Positions 9,039 through 17,770 of a stretch of 64,000 nucleotides of DNA are shown here, piece after piece. Position 1 is the stretch's first letter. Each line of letters begins with the position of its first letter. The notes under the pieces are model-generated. The model did not search any database. It was given only the letters and a program-made list of their open reading frames with translations, and had not been told where the DNA came from. The translations under genes and the position numbers were made by a program. The stretch comes from Phytopseudomonas dryadis (GTDB lineage: Bacteria; Pseudomonadota; Gammaproteobacteria; Pseudomonadales; Pseudomonadaceae), in assembly GCF_004327355.1 (NCBI RefSeq), contig NZ_QJUM01000005.1:124001-188000 (forward strand), given 5' to 3'.

Positions 9039-9932
9039 GTGGTGGTCATTTTAGAAAAAGAAAAACCTTTAGTTAGCGTCGTTATTCCTTGCTATAACCA
9101 CGCTCAATTTGTACAGGAAACCATTCGGAGTGTGATTGATCAAGATTATGAAAATATAGAGCTGATTATTATTGACGATGGCTCAAAAGATAACTCTGTT
9201 GAGGTTATTAAAAAGATGCTGCCTGCGTGTGAAGAGCGGTTTGCTCGGTTTGAGTTTAGGTATAGACAAAATAAAGGCTTGTGCGCGACGCTTAATGAAG
9301 CGCTGGAATGGTGCGAAGGCGAGTATTTTTCGCCTACAGCTTCAGACGATATATTAAAGAAAGATAAAATCTCAGCTCAGTTAGCCGTGATGTTGTCTAA
9401 AAAAGAAAAAAACATTATTGGAGTATTTGTTGGGATTGAGCTTATCGACAGTAATAATAAGTCGCTTAAGACACGTGGCAAAGAGCAGGCCTTTGGATTT
9501 AAAGAGGTTTTTTTGAGAACGGCTTTCATGCCTGGTCAAGCCGTAATGCTAAATAGAAGCTCCATAGCCGCTGTCGATGGCTATGATCCAGATAAAAAAA
9601 TAGAGGATTTAGATGTTTTTTTGAAGCTTTCAAGTGTTGGTGGGCGTTTTTATTCCATAAAGCAACCTCTTGTCCAATATAGAAGACACGATGATAATTT
9701 GTCCTCAAAGCTTGATGTGATGTGGCCAGCTATTTATAAGATACTTAGCAAGTACGAACGCCACTCTCTTTTTAATCATGCGTTAGCACGAAGTATGCTA
9801 ATTCATGCGCATGATGTTCAGGCTGTAAATAAATTAAATTGTATTGATTGGGTTGTTAAGGCGCTAGTAAAATATCCGCCTGTTGTTTTTAGTAAATCAT
9901 TTGCTTGGCTTCTTGTTAAGATGTTCAGGTAG
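9039..9932 (+). CDS. Family 2 glycosyltransferase
   Basis: A 297-residue GT-A fold glycosyltransferase likely to add one sugar to the growing O-unit at the cytoplasmic membrane face. It begins LVSVVIPCYNHAQFVQETI, followed by IIIDDGSKDNS and SPTASDD, the metal-coordinating acidic motif. The catalytic region IEDLDVFLKLS is also present. The C-terminal 60 residues are hydrophobic and aromatic. Tandem GTG codons at 9039 and 9042 are both possible starts; the GGAG at 9031-9034 gives better spacing to 9042. Donor and acceptor are not predictable by eye. AT-rich like its neighbours. Confidence 0.88.
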   Translation: MVVILEKEKPLVSVVIPCYNHAQFVQETIRSVIDQDYENIELIIIDDGSKDNSVEVIKKMLPACEERFARFEFRYRQNKGLCATLNEALEWCEGEYFSPTASDDILKKDKISAQLAVMLSKKEKNIIGVFVGIELIDSNNKSLKTRGKEQAFGFKEVFLRTAFMPGQAVMLNRSSIAAVDGYDPDKKIEDLDVFLKLSSVGGRFYSIKQPLVQYRRHDDNLSSKLDVMWPAIYKILSKYERHSLFNHALARSMLIHAHDVQAVNKLNCIDWVVKALVKYPPVVFSKSFAWLLVKMFR

Positions 9933-9937
9933 CCACT

Positions 9938-11044
9938 ATGCATCTATTGGTTTTATTATTTTTCATATTAATACCTTTTTCTTATACTGAGGTCTTTGGT
10001 GTCAGGGTCTTGTTTTTTCAGATATTATTAGGGTTTTTGTTCTTGGTATTTAAGTTTCTCAAACAATCAAGGGTCACCTTTTATTTTAATTCCTCAATGG
10101 CTGCGTTGATTGCTTTGTGGTGTGTGAGTTTATTGTATTCATTGTACGTTGGATATTTTAATGAGTTGTTAGCTTTAACTGTTTTTTTTCTATTGATCTT
10201 TATAACTGCTCAGGTTAGCCCTGAATCTCTAGATGAGATTGTTTGGTTTTATAAGTATGCCGTGTTATTTACAGCTTTTGGCGTGCTTGTGCAATTTTTA
10301 GTACATAGGTTGCTTGGGGTCGAGCTATTTAGATACCAATTATTAGGCGGTGGAAGAAACGCTTACAGTTTCATATGGGAGGACTATAGCTTTATTGCCC
10401 TCTTCATCGTTAGCGGAGTTCCGTTGTTTTTCGAAAGGGTGATTGGTTCTAAATTTTTATTTTTTGCCTGTTTCCTGCTTTTGTCATCGGTAATAACCTC
10501 CGCCAGAACTGGGGTCGTTGCTTTTGTTTTATTTGTTATTATTTATGTTGGTGTTGAAATGTTTAAAGCATTGCTGACATGGAAAATAAAAAAAATAATA
10601 CTTGTTGTTTTTGTTCTAATGTTAATTTTACCTGTTTTTTTAATCATTGCTATGGAGCATCTTACGGGTAGGCAGGTTACAGGTTCATCTTCTGGGCGTA
10701 TTGATGACTTTGTTCTTGGCTTGTCTTATCTAAAGGAAAATATCTTGTTTGGATTTTACTTCGACAAGGTTGCATATAATGATAGCGTTTCAATTATTCC
10801 ACATAACGCATTTGTATATATGTTGTATATGGGGGGGGTAACTGCTTTTTCAATTTTTATACTTTGGTTTTCTTTGGTTATAATTAATTTGAGGTTTTCG
10901 GATAAAAGGTTGGTAGGGGCCTTGTTAGTTTGCTTGTTGGGATTTCAGTTTATTCCTTCTTTCTTTTCTGCGTACTTCCTGGCTGTTCTGTTGGGAGCTG
11001 CTTTTGTTAGTGATCGTCACAATAGAAATAAATTAGCATTGTAG
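9938..11044 (+). CDS. wzy: O-antigen polymerase Wzy
   Basis: A 368-residue polytopic protein with about ten to eleven predicted membrane helices and little similarity expected to any one Wzy. Features that support the call are the length, a large periplasmic loop with SARTG and a second loop with SSSGRIDDF and a later PHNAF motif. Such Arg-containing loops and the PHN motif are shared by O-antigen polymerases and ligases. Its place among flippase and transferase genes with no other polymerase candidate in the cluster argues for Wzy over WaaL. The gene is one of the most AT-rich in the window. Confidence 0.83.
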   Translation: MHLLVLLFFILIPFSYTEVFGVRVLFFQILLGFLFLVFKFLKQSRVTFYFNSSMAALIALWCVSLLYSLYVGYFNELLALTVFFLLIFITAQVSPESLDEIVWFYKYAVLFTAFGVLVQFLVHRLLGVELFRYQLLGGGRNAYSFIWEDYSFIALFIVSGVPLFFERVIGSKFLFFACFLLLSSVITSARTGVVAFVLFVIIYVGVEMFKALLTWKIKKIILVVFVLMLILPVFLIIAMEHLTGRQVTGSSSGRIDDFVLGLSYLKENILFGFYFDKVAYNDSVSIIPHNAFVYMLYMGGVTAFSIFILWFSLVIINLRFSDKRLVGALLVCLLGFQFIPSFFSAYFLAVLLGAAFVSDRHNRNKLAL

Positions 11045-11054
11045 GATTCTTAAG

Positions 11055-12137
11055 ATGAAAATTCTTCTAGTTATCACTGGCCTCGGCATGGGCGGTGCTG
11101 AAAGTCAAGTGACTAATCTTGCTAGTGCGCTCGTGACAAAAGGCCATGAAGTAACCTTGGCCTATATACTAAAGCCCGCTCTAGTTCTCCCGCGCTCTGA
11201 ACAGGTTAAGGTGATCTGGCTAGGTGGAACCAAGTCCGTTCTTGGCATGACTAAGGCGTATATTAATCTCGCAAAGTTACTAAGGCAGTCCACGCCAGAT
11301 GTAGTACATAGTCACATGTTTCACGCCAATATTTTGTCACGGCTCGCGTGCTTGGTCAGCAAAACTCCTCGTCTGATGTGTACCGCGCATAGTAATAATG
11401 AGGGTGGGAAATTGCGCATGCTGGCATATCGATTGACGGACGGTCTTGCTGACGAGTTCACCAATGTCAGTCAGGGCGCGGTCGATTATTTTGAACGAGT
11501 GAAAGCAGCCCCCGTAGGGCGTATGCTTGTGACACATAATGGCATTGATACGCAAAGGTTTAGTTTTAATCCAGTCGCACGGCAACAGCTGCGTGCTGAG
11601 TTGGGTATTCAGAATAGTAAGGTTCTTATCGCTATCGGTCGCTTTCATGAGGCAAAGGATTACCCTAATTTATTGAATGCCTTTTCCATCCTTAGCAATA
11701 ACCAACCAGACAGCCACCTGCTGATTGTGGGTGACGGCGAGCTGCGGCCCAAAATTGAGCAGCAAATCAAGTCGCTTGATTTGCAAGCCAGGGTTAGCCT
11801 GTTGGGTATTCGCAAAGACGTGCCTGAGCTACTTTCTGCTGCGGATGTTTTTGTGCTGTCTTCGGCCTGGGAAGGTTTTGGCTTGGTGGTCGCTGAGGCA
11901 ATGGCTGCAGAGCGTGTTGTCATAGCTACGGACAGTGGTGGAGTGGCAGAGGTACTGGGGGATAATGGATTTCTTGTTGCTCCTCGAAATAGCGCGGTAC
12001 TGGCTGAAAGTATGCGTAAAGCGGTTGATTTGTCTGAGGGCGCGGCCAGCGAATATGGGAAGAAATCCAGGCAGTATATTCTCGAAAAGTTTAGCCTGGA
12101 TCGTGTGGTAGAGCGTTGGTTGGCAATTTATAAATAA
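11055..12137 (+). CDS. Family 4 glycosyltransferase
   Basis: A 360-residue GT-B fold enzyme. The N-terminal domain carries the glycine-rich acceptor loop [15 protein letters not shown]. The C-terminal domain has [19 protein letters not shown] and [16 protein letters not shown], the E-x7-E donor-binding element of retaining GT4 enzymes. It should transfer an internal sugar of the O-unit. Sugar specificity cannot be read. GC content begins to recover here compared with the polymerase gene. Confidence 0.9.
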   Translation: MKILLVITGLGMGGAESQVTNLASALVTKGHEVTLAYILKPALVLPRSEQVKVIWLGGTKSVLGMTKAYINLAKLLRQSTPDVVHSHMFHANILSRLACLVSKTPRLMCTAHSNNEGGKLRMLAYRLTDGLADEFTNVSQGAVDYFERVKAAPVGRMLVTHNGIDTQRFSFNPVARQQLRAELGIQNSKVLIAIGRFHEAKDYPNLLNAFSILSNNQPDSHLLIVGDGELRPKIEQQIKSLDLQARVSLLGIRKDVPELLSAADVFVLSSAWEGFGLVVAEAMAAERVVIATDSGGVAEVLGDNGFLVAPRNSAVLAESMRKAVDLSEGAASEYGKKSRQYILEKFSLDRVVERWLAIYK

Positions 12138-12166
12138 TCATTATATTTATTTTTTTGGAAAAAATT

Positions 12167-13432
12167 ATGCAACTACAACTCGCTGTTATCGGCCTCGGCT
12201 ACGTCGGCCTACCTCTCGCCGTAGAGTTCGGTAAAAAACGCTCCGTAGTGGGTTTTGATATTAATGCAAAGCGCATTACAGAGCTGAAATTCGGTCGTGA
12301 CGCCACCCTTGAGGTAAGCGAGTCGGAGTTGCAAGAAGCCAGTGGCTTGAGCTACACGGCCAATCTGGATGATCTGCGTGACTGCAACTGCTTTATCGTC
12401 ACAGTGCCGACGCCGATTGATGCCTATAAGCGCCCGGATCTGACACCGCTGATCAAGGCCAGTGAGACCATTGGGCAGGTACTGAAAAAGGGCGATATCG
12501 TCATTTACGAATCCACTGTCTATCCCGGTGCAACTGAGGAAGACTGCGTACCAGTGCTGGAAAGGGTATCTGGTCTCAAGTTCAACCAAGACTTCTTTGC
12601 TGGCTATAGCCCGGAGCGCATCAACCCGGGGGACAAAGAGCACCGGGTACACAACATCATGAAGGTGACCTCCGGCTCCACGCCGGAGATTGCCGAGGTG
12701 GTGGATCAGCTATACCAGGAAATTATTGTGGTGGGCACGCATAAGGCTTCCTCGATCAAGGTGGCCGAGGCGGCCAAGGTGATTGAGAATACCCAGCGGG
12801 ATGTGAATATTGCCTTGGTCAATGAGTTGGCGCTGATTTTCAACAAGATGGGTATTGATACCCAGGCGGTGCTCGAAGCAGCCGGCACCAAGTGGAATTT
12901 TTTGCCGTTCCGCCCCGGTTTGGTAGGTGGGCACTGCATCGGTGTTGATCCCTACTACCTGACGCACAAAGCGCAAGCCATAGGTTACCACCCCGAGATT
13001 ATTCTGGCTGGGCGCCGAATCAATGATGGCATGGGGGGGTATGTAGTCAGCCAGTTGGTCAAGGCTATGGTCAAAGCGTCGATTGGTGTGGCTGGTGCCA
13101 GAGTGCTGGTGATGGGGCTGACCTTCAAGGAAAACTGCCCGGATCTGCGCAATACCCGTGTAGTGGATATCGTCGCTGAGCTGGAAGATTACGGTGTCGA
13201 GCCAGTTGTCTATGACCCATGGGTGAGTGTGGGCGAAGCCCAGCATGAGTACGGTATTACTCCCGTCAGCGAGCCAGAGGCAGGCGCTTACGACGCCATT
13301 ATTCTTGCGGTCAGTCATGAGCAGTTCCGTGAGCTGGGCGCAGCTGGTGTTCGTGCCCTGGGTAAAGACAAGCATGTGCTGTATGACCTGAAGTACCTGC
13401 TCAATGCCGATGAAAGTGACTTGAGGTTGTAA
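12167..13432 (+). CDS. wbpO: UDP-N-acetyl-hexosamine C6-dehydrogenase (TviB/WbpO type)
   Basis: Oxidises the C6 hydroxyl of UDP-GlcNAc or UDP-GalNAc to the uronic acid with two NAD+. The 421-residue chain has the N-terminal Rossmann motif [14 protein letters not shown] and the central NAD/UDP-binding dehydrogenase domain. The active-site loop [16 protein letters not shown] contains the catalytic Cys. The C-terminal UDP-binding domain includes [20 protein letters not shown] 12167 is preferred over TTG 12155 because GGAAAA lies just upstream. The C4-epimerase gene follows two bases later, the arrangement used for UDP-GalNAcA in P. aeruginosa O6 and for the Vi antigen. Confidence 0.92.
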   Translation: MQLQLAVIGLGYVGLPLAVEFGKKRSVVGFDINAKRITELKFGRDATLEVSESELQEASGLSYTANLDDLRDCNCFIVTVPTPIDAYKRPDLTPLIKASETIGQVLKKGDIVIYESTVYPGATEEDCVPVLERVSGLKFNQDFFAGYSPERINPGDKEHRVHNIMKVTSGSTPEIAEVVDQLYQEIIVVGTHKASSIKVAEAAKVIENTQRDVNIALVNELALIFNKMGIDTQAVLEAAGTKWNFLPFRPGLVGGHCIGVDPYYLTHKAQAIGYHPEIILAGRRINDGMGGYVVSQLVKAMVKASIGVAGARVLVMGLTFKENCPDLRNTRVVDIVAELEDYGVEPVVYDPWVSVGEAQHEYGITPVSEPEAGAYDAIILAVSHEQFRELGAAGVRALGKDKHVLYDLKYLLNADESDLRL

Positions 13433-13434
13433 CC

Positions 13435-14466
13435 ATGACTGCATACCAGAACCTGTTGGCGGCGTTGCCACAGCAACCTAAAACGTGGTTGGTCACCGGT
13501 GTGGCCGGTTTTATCGGCTCCAACCTGCTGGAAACCCTGCTCAAGCTGGATCAGCAAGTCGTGGGGCTGGATAACTTTGCCACTGGCCACCAGCACAATT
13601 TGGATGAAGTTCAAGGGCAGGTGGCGCCAGAGCAGTGGGCGCGATTCACTTTTATGCAAGGCGATATCCGCAATCTGGATGATTGCCAGCGTGCCTGTGC
13701 AGGTGTGGATTATGTGCTGCATCAAGCGGCGCTGGGCTCGGTGCCGCGCTCCATCAATGACCCCATCACCACCAATGCGACCAATATAGATGGTTTTGTG
13801 AATATGCTGGTTGCCGCCCGCGATGCAGGTGTCAGCAGCTTTACCTACGCGGCCAGCAGCTCAACCTATGGTGACCATCCTGCGCTGCCCAAAGTTGAGG
13901 AAAACATCGGCAAGCCGCTGTCGCCCTATGCAGTGACCAAGTATGTGAATGAGCTGTACGCCGATGTATTTGCTAAGACCTATGGCTTCAAGTGCATTGG
14001 CTTGCGCTATTTCAATGTGTTCGGCAGGCGTCAGGACCCTGAGGGCGCTTACGCTGCGGTTATCCCGAAATGGACGGCTGCGATGATTCAGGGGGGAGAG
14101 GTTTTCGTCAATGGTGATGGCGAGACCAGTCGTGACTTCTGTTATATCGACAATACCGTGCAGGCCAACTTGCTGGCTGCCACTGCAAGCGAAGAGGCTA
14201 GGAACCAGGTTTATAACGTTGCGGTTGGCGATCGCACCACCCTTAATCAGCTGTTTGAAGCCATTCGTAGTGCACTGCAAGCCAATGGCATCATCCCTAC
14301 TACAGCACCGAGCTACCGTGATTTCAGGGCAGGGGATGTGCGGCATTCCCAGGCGGATGTAAGCAAGGCCGAGAAGTTGCTGGGTTACGAGCCTGTTTTT
14401 CGGATCACCGAGGGCATCGCGCTGGCTATGCCTTGGTATATCGCTAATGCGAGCGAGCCGGGTTGA
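13435..14466 (+). CDS. wbpP: UDP-N-acetylglucosamine(uronate) C4-epimerase (WbpP/TviC type)
   Basis: A 343-residue SDR epimerase that interconverts UDP-GlcNAc(A) and UDP-GalNAc(A). It has the NAD motif [16 protein letters not shown], the catalytic AASSSTYGD and [14 protein letters not shown] motif (Ser, Tyr, Lys), and [23 protein letters not shown]. The 15-20 residue extension before the Rossmann strand ([18 protein letters not shown]) is a hallmark of the WbpP/TviC group. Together with the preceding dehydrogenase it supplies UDP-GalNAcA. Confidence 0.93.
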   Translation: MTAYQNLLAALPQQPKTWLVTGVAGFIGSNLLETLLKLDQQVVGLDNFATGHQHNLDEVQGQVAPEQWARFTFMQGDIRNLDDCQRACAGVDYVLHQAALGSVPRSINDPITTNATNIDGFVNMLVAARDAGVSSFTYAASSSTYGDHPALPKVEENIGKPLSPYAVTKYVNELYADVFAKTYGFKCIGLRYFNVFGRRQDPEGAYAAVIPKWTAAMIQGGEVFVNGDGETSRDFCYIDNTVQANLLAATASEEARNQVYNVAVGDRTTLNQLFEAIRSALQANGIIPTTAPSYRDFRAGDVRHSQADVSKAEKLLGYEPVFRITEGIALAMPWYIANASEPG

Positions 14467-14511
14467 TATGGCCTGCAAGTATTTATCAGGCAGCTTTACA
14501 ATGGGGTCGGT

Positions 14512-15648
14512 GTGAAAAAAAAATTACTCATGGTCGTTAACGACCCGGCATTTTTTATCTCACATAGGCTGCCTGTAGCAGAAGCTGCACGGAATGAAGG
14601 CTACACCGTCCTGATTGCTACCATGGACGGTGCAAATGTCGCAGATATTCGTTCGAAAGGCTTTGAGCATTATGTGTTACCTCTTTCGCGTAGTGGAAAG
14701 CACCTTGGCGCCGAATTGCGGGCTGTTTATTCGATCCTAAGGCTATTGTGGAGGGTCAGGCCGACCATTCTTCACCTTGTGACTATCAAACCCGTGCTTT
14801 ACGGCGGCCTTGCTGCAAGATTGGCACCGGTGGGTGGGGTAGTCAGTGCTGTTTCGGGGCTGGGCTTCGTGTTCATGTCTACCGGCAGAAAGGCTGCATT
14901 AGTGCGTAAAGCGGTATCGCTGATGTACCGGTTGGCATTCAGCAAGAAAAATCTGCGGGTTATTTTTCAAAATACCGATGACCGAGATGTTTTGTTGAGG
15001 GCCGGGGTGCTTGCCGATTCTAAGGTGAGGATGATTCGCGGATCCGGTGTCGATCTTACACTGTATCAGGCACTGCCAGAGCCTGAAGGTGTGCCGGTAG
15101 TTTGCTTTGCAGCAAGGTTGCTGCGTGACAAAGGGGTGTATGAATATGTTGAGGCAGTGCGGGTTCTGCAGCAGCGTGGTGTGCAGGCCGCTTTCAGACT
15201 GGTGGGTGATCCTGATCCGGGCAATCCCACGTCGATTATAAGTGAAGAGCTTGAGCAGTGGCGGGAAGAAGGAGCGGTGGAGGTGCTGGGCTACCGTAAG
15301 GATATAGCCAGGCTTTTTGCTGATTCTCACTTAGTTGTTCTTCCTTCATATCGTGAGGGTCTGCCGAAGGTATTGGTGGAGGCTGCTGCCTGCGGCCGAG
15401 CTGTTGTTACCACAGACGTAGCCGGATGCAGGGACGCCATTGAGCCCGGAGAAAGCGGTTTGTTAGTGCCTGTAAGGAGTGTGGATGCGTTGGCAGATGC
15501 GATGCAACGGCTGATTGAGGATGCGGAGCTGCGGCAAAGGATGGGAGCAGCGGGTAGGGTGCTTGCCGAGCGCGAGTTCGGTATTCATAAAATTGCTCAG
15601 CAGCACTTGGGGATTTATGGAGAGCTGGAGAGCAATATTGGAAAATAG
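14512..15648 (+). CDS. Family 4 glycosyltransferase (PglA-like)
   Basis: A 378-residue GT4 enzyme. The N-terminus KKKLLMVVNDPAFFISHRLP and the loop VSAVSGLGFVFMS resemble PglA and related transferases that add the second sugar onto an undecaprenyl-linked first sugar. The C-terminal domain has VVCFAARLLRDKGVYEYVEA and LPSYREGLPKVLVEAAACGRAVVTTD with the E-x7-E motif. Its position next to the initiation genes fits the same job, perhaps using UDP-GalNAcA from wbpO/wbpP; that assignment is inference. GTG 14512 is the start. Confidence 0.9.
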   Translation: MKKKLLMVVNDPAFFISHRLPVAEAARNEGYTVLIATMDGANVADIRSKGFEHYVLPLSRSGKHLGAELRAVYSILRLLWRVRPTILHLVTIKPVLYGGLAARLAPVGGVVSAVSGLGFVFMSTGRKAALVRKAVSLMYRLAFSKKNLRVIFQNTDDRDVLLRAGVLADSKVRMIRGSGVDLTLYQALPEPEGVPVVCFAARLLRDKGVYEYVEAVRVLQQRGVQAAFRLVGDPDPGNPTSIISEELEQWREEGAVEVLGYRKDIARLFADSHLVVLPSYREGLPKVLVEAAACGRAVVTTDVAGCRDAIEPGESGLLVPVRSVDALADAMQRLIEDAELRQRMGAAGRVLAEREFGIHKIAQQHLGIYGELESNIGK

Positions 15649-16594
15649 ATCTGTTCTTGTTACAGGTGGCACCGGTTTTGTCGGTGGCGCTGTGCTCAGT
15701 CGTCTTGCTGCCGAGGGTCAATATATCACGGCTGTTGTACGGGATCCGTTGGCGTCGCTTCCGGGGACGGTACGCATGATTGTTGTGCCCGACTTTGATG
15801 TGGTAACAGACTGGTCAGATGTTTTGCAGGGTTGTGGTGTGATCATCCATTCCGCTGCCCGCACCCATGTCATGAATGACCAGTCGATCGATCCTCTGGC
15901 CGAGTTTCGCAAGGTCAATGTTGACTGCACCTTAAACTTGGCCCGCCAGGCTGCAACTGCTGGCATTAAGCGCTTTATCTTTATCAGCTCGATCAAGGTC
16001 AATGGCGAGGGTACACCTTTAGGGAAGCCCTATAATGCTAGCGATGCACCTGCCCCAGAGGATGCTTACGGACAGTCCAAGCAGGAAGCCGAGCAGGGCT
16101 TGGTGCAACTGGCTAGCGAAACCGGTATGGAAGTGGTGATTATTCGTCCTCCGCTGGTTTACGGCCCGGGAGTTAAGGGTAATTTTGCCAGCATGATCAA
16201 GCTGGTCGAAAAGGGGTTGCCGTTGCCTCTCGGCGCCATCCACAACAAGCGCTCTCTGGTCGGTATCGACAATCTGGTTGATCTGATCATCTGTTGCATT
16301 GACCATCCCGCCGCTGCGAATCAGGTGTTCCTGGCCGGCGATGGTGAAGACTTGTCCACCACCGAGTTGCTAGGTGGCGTGGGCAAGGCTATGGGTAAGC
16401 CTGCGCGGTTGATTCCGCTGCCGACTGGTCTGTTGCAGTTCGGGGCTAGGTTGCTGGGTAAAAAGGCTATGGCTCAGCGGCTGCTAGGCTCGTTGCAGGT
16501 GGATATCAGCAAGACCTGCGAGCTGCTGGATTGGAAGCCGCCCTATACAGTGCAAGAGGGGTTGCGGCGCTGTTTTACAACTGGAAAGGACTGA
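15617..16594 (+). CDS. NAD-dependent nucleotide-sugar epimerase/4-keto reductase
   Basis: An SDR-family protein of about 325 residues with SVLVTGGTGFVGGAVLSRL at the N-terminus. It has SSIKVNGEGT and EDAYGQSKQEAEQ (Tyr-x3-Lys) in the active site and IIRPPLVYGPGVKGNF near the substrate. The family includes WbpV and the Rhizobium WreQ protein, which reduce the 4-keto product of a WbpM-type dehydratase to QuiNAc or FucNAc. The presence of WbpM and a small initiating transferase directly downstream supports that role. ATG 15617 overlaps the preceding gene by 32 bases; TTG 15638, with GGAG nine bases upstream, is a credible alternative start. Confidence 0.87.
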   Translation: MESWRAILENRSVLVTGGTGFVGGAVLSRLAAEGQYITAVVRDPLASLPGTVRMIVVPDFDVVTDWSDVLQGCGVIIHSAARTHVMNDQSIDPLAEFRKVNVDCTLNLARQAATAGIKRFIFISSIKVNGEGTPLGKPYNASDAPAPEDAYGQSKQEAEQGLVQLASETGMEVVIIRPPLVYGPGVKGNFASMIKLVEKGLPLPLGAIHNKRSLVGIDNLVDLIICCIDHPAAANQVFLAGDGEDLSTTELLGGVGKAMGKPARLIPLPTGLLQFGARLLGKKAMAQRLLGSLQVDISKTCELLDWKPPYTVQEGLRRCFTTGKD

Positions 16595-16597
16595 TTT

Positions 16598-17149
16598 GTG
16601 ATCCGTTTATTTGATATTTCCTTCTCTATACTCGGATTGTTTTTTGGCTTTCCGATATTTTTGATTATCTTTGTCATCGGTCTGTTTGACACGGGTTCTC
16701 CTTTGTTTCTACAAGAGCGGGTAGGACGAAATAAAAAACCGTTCACTTTGGTCAAGTTCCGCACCATGGGAGTCAATACCGCTTCGGTCGCCAGCCATTT
16801 GGCGTCCTCAGCCTCCATTACCCGGCTGGGCAGCTTCCTACGTAAGACCAAGCTGGATGAGTTGCCGCAGCTGTGGAACGTACTCAAGGGCGAGATGAGC
16901 CTGGTCGGGCCGCGCCCAGGGTTGTTCAATCAACAGGAGCTCACCCACGAGCGCAGCATTCGGGGCGTGTTCGACGTGCGGCCAGGGATCACGGGTTTGG
17001 CGCAGGTAAGCGATATCGATATGTCGACGCCTGCGTTGCTGGCGAAAACCGATCAGAAGATGATCCAGAGCCTGACGCTTTCCAGTTACTTCAAGTACAT
17101 CCTGATGACGGTCAGTGGTAGCGGTCGTGGAGATCGAGTGCGTAGTTGA
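16598..17149 (+). CDS. Initiating undecaprenyl-phosphate sugar-phosphate transferase
   Basis: A 183-residue member of the bacterial sugar transferase family (PglC-size, one membrane element). It transfers a sugar-1-phosphate from UDP-sugar to undecaprenyl phosphate to begin the O-unit. Visible motifs are the N-terminal hydrophobic hairpin, FLQERVGRNKKPFTLVKFRTM, the acidic KLDELPQLWNVLKGEMSLVGPRPG and the C-terminal RPGITGLAQVSD. Many Pseudomonas clusters use the polytopic WbpL instead. Here the small PglC/WreU-like type is encoded. GTG 16598 follows a GGAAAGG site and lies four bases after the reductase gene. Confidence 0.93.
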   Translation: MIRLFDISFSILGLFFGFPIFLIIFVIGLFDTGSPLFLQERVGRNKKPFTLVKFRTMGVNTASVASHLASSASITRLGSFLRKTKLDELPQLWNVLKGEMSLVGPRPGLFNQQELTHERSIRGVFDVRPGITGLAQVSDIDMSTPALLAKTDQKMIQSLTLSSYFKYILMTVSGSGRGDRVRS

Positions 17150-17203
17150 AGCCCCTTGACACACTGGTGGCTTGCTCCAGGCGTGTATCGCAGTACGGCC
17201 ACT

Positions 17204-17229
17204 ATTCGCCGCGAGGTCGCGGCTCCTAC
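17204..17229 (+). repeat. REP-like half-element
   Basis: A single copy of the GCGAGGTCGCGGCTCCTAC-type sequence preceded by ATTCGCC, between the sugar transferase and the downstream lipoprotein. It matches half of the paired elements seen at 20011, 26487, 34153, 42613 and 51997. Confidence 0.7.
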
Positions 17230-17261
17230 GGGGTGAGAATGGTTTTTGCGTGGATAACGGT

Positions 17262-17723
17262 ATGAAAGGGTGGATGGTTGCGGTGTTGGTTGGTGTGATG
17301 TTGCTTGCCGGCTGCGAGCAGGCCAAAGAGGCGAAGAAGCCTATCGTTTGGCGTGCGCCCCCCTTGGTGAGTGCTGGGGTTACGCTCGTGCAGCAGCAGT
17401 TGGCGCCGGAGCGTGTGGGTGAAGCACCGCTGAACGGTCGGGTGGTGGAGGGGAAAATCGTCCAGAATGGCAAGGACTCGTTTCAGCGTTACACCGTGCA
17501 TTCGCAGAGCAGCATGATGCTGATCGAGGCTGATATGTTCGGTGTGCTGGTGAAGAAGGGCTATGGCCGTCAGATCAAGAAAGAGGGCGCTGGCGTATTC
17601 GAAGTCGACTATGTGAAGTCGGGCGATGTCACTATTTCGGGGCAGTATTCGGATTTTTCGAGCAACCCTGCCGATGACAAGGCGCAGTCGAAAGCCGTAT
17701 TTAGCTGGAAGATTTCGGGTTGA
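17262..17723 (+). CDS. Small lipoprotein between the sugar transferase and wbpM
   Basis: Translation from ATG 17262 gives a 153-residue protein with a lipoprotein signal. The N-terminus MKGWMVAVLVGVMLLAGC has the lipobox LAGC, so Cys18 is the predicted lipidation site. The mature region is polar with an MFGVLVKKGYGRQIKKEG segment and ends VFSWKISG. No named domain is recognised. The pattern is similar to the lipoprotein at 2609-3037, which lies at the other end of the cluster. The two could be homologues retained at both flanks. The start is supported by the signal peptide; upstream in-frame codons would disrupt it. Confidence 0.78.
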   Translation: MKGWMVAVLVGVMLLAGCEQAKEAKKPIVWRAPPLVSAGVTLVQQQLAPERVGEAPLNGRVVEGKIVQNGKDSFQRYTVHSQSSMMLIEADMFGVLVKKGYGRQIKKEGAGVFEVDYVKSGDVTISGQYSDFSSNPADDKAQSKAVFSWKISG

Positions 17724-17770
17724 AACCTGTCATATGGGTTCTGACCGTTCAAGGGATATGAGGTATTGCT

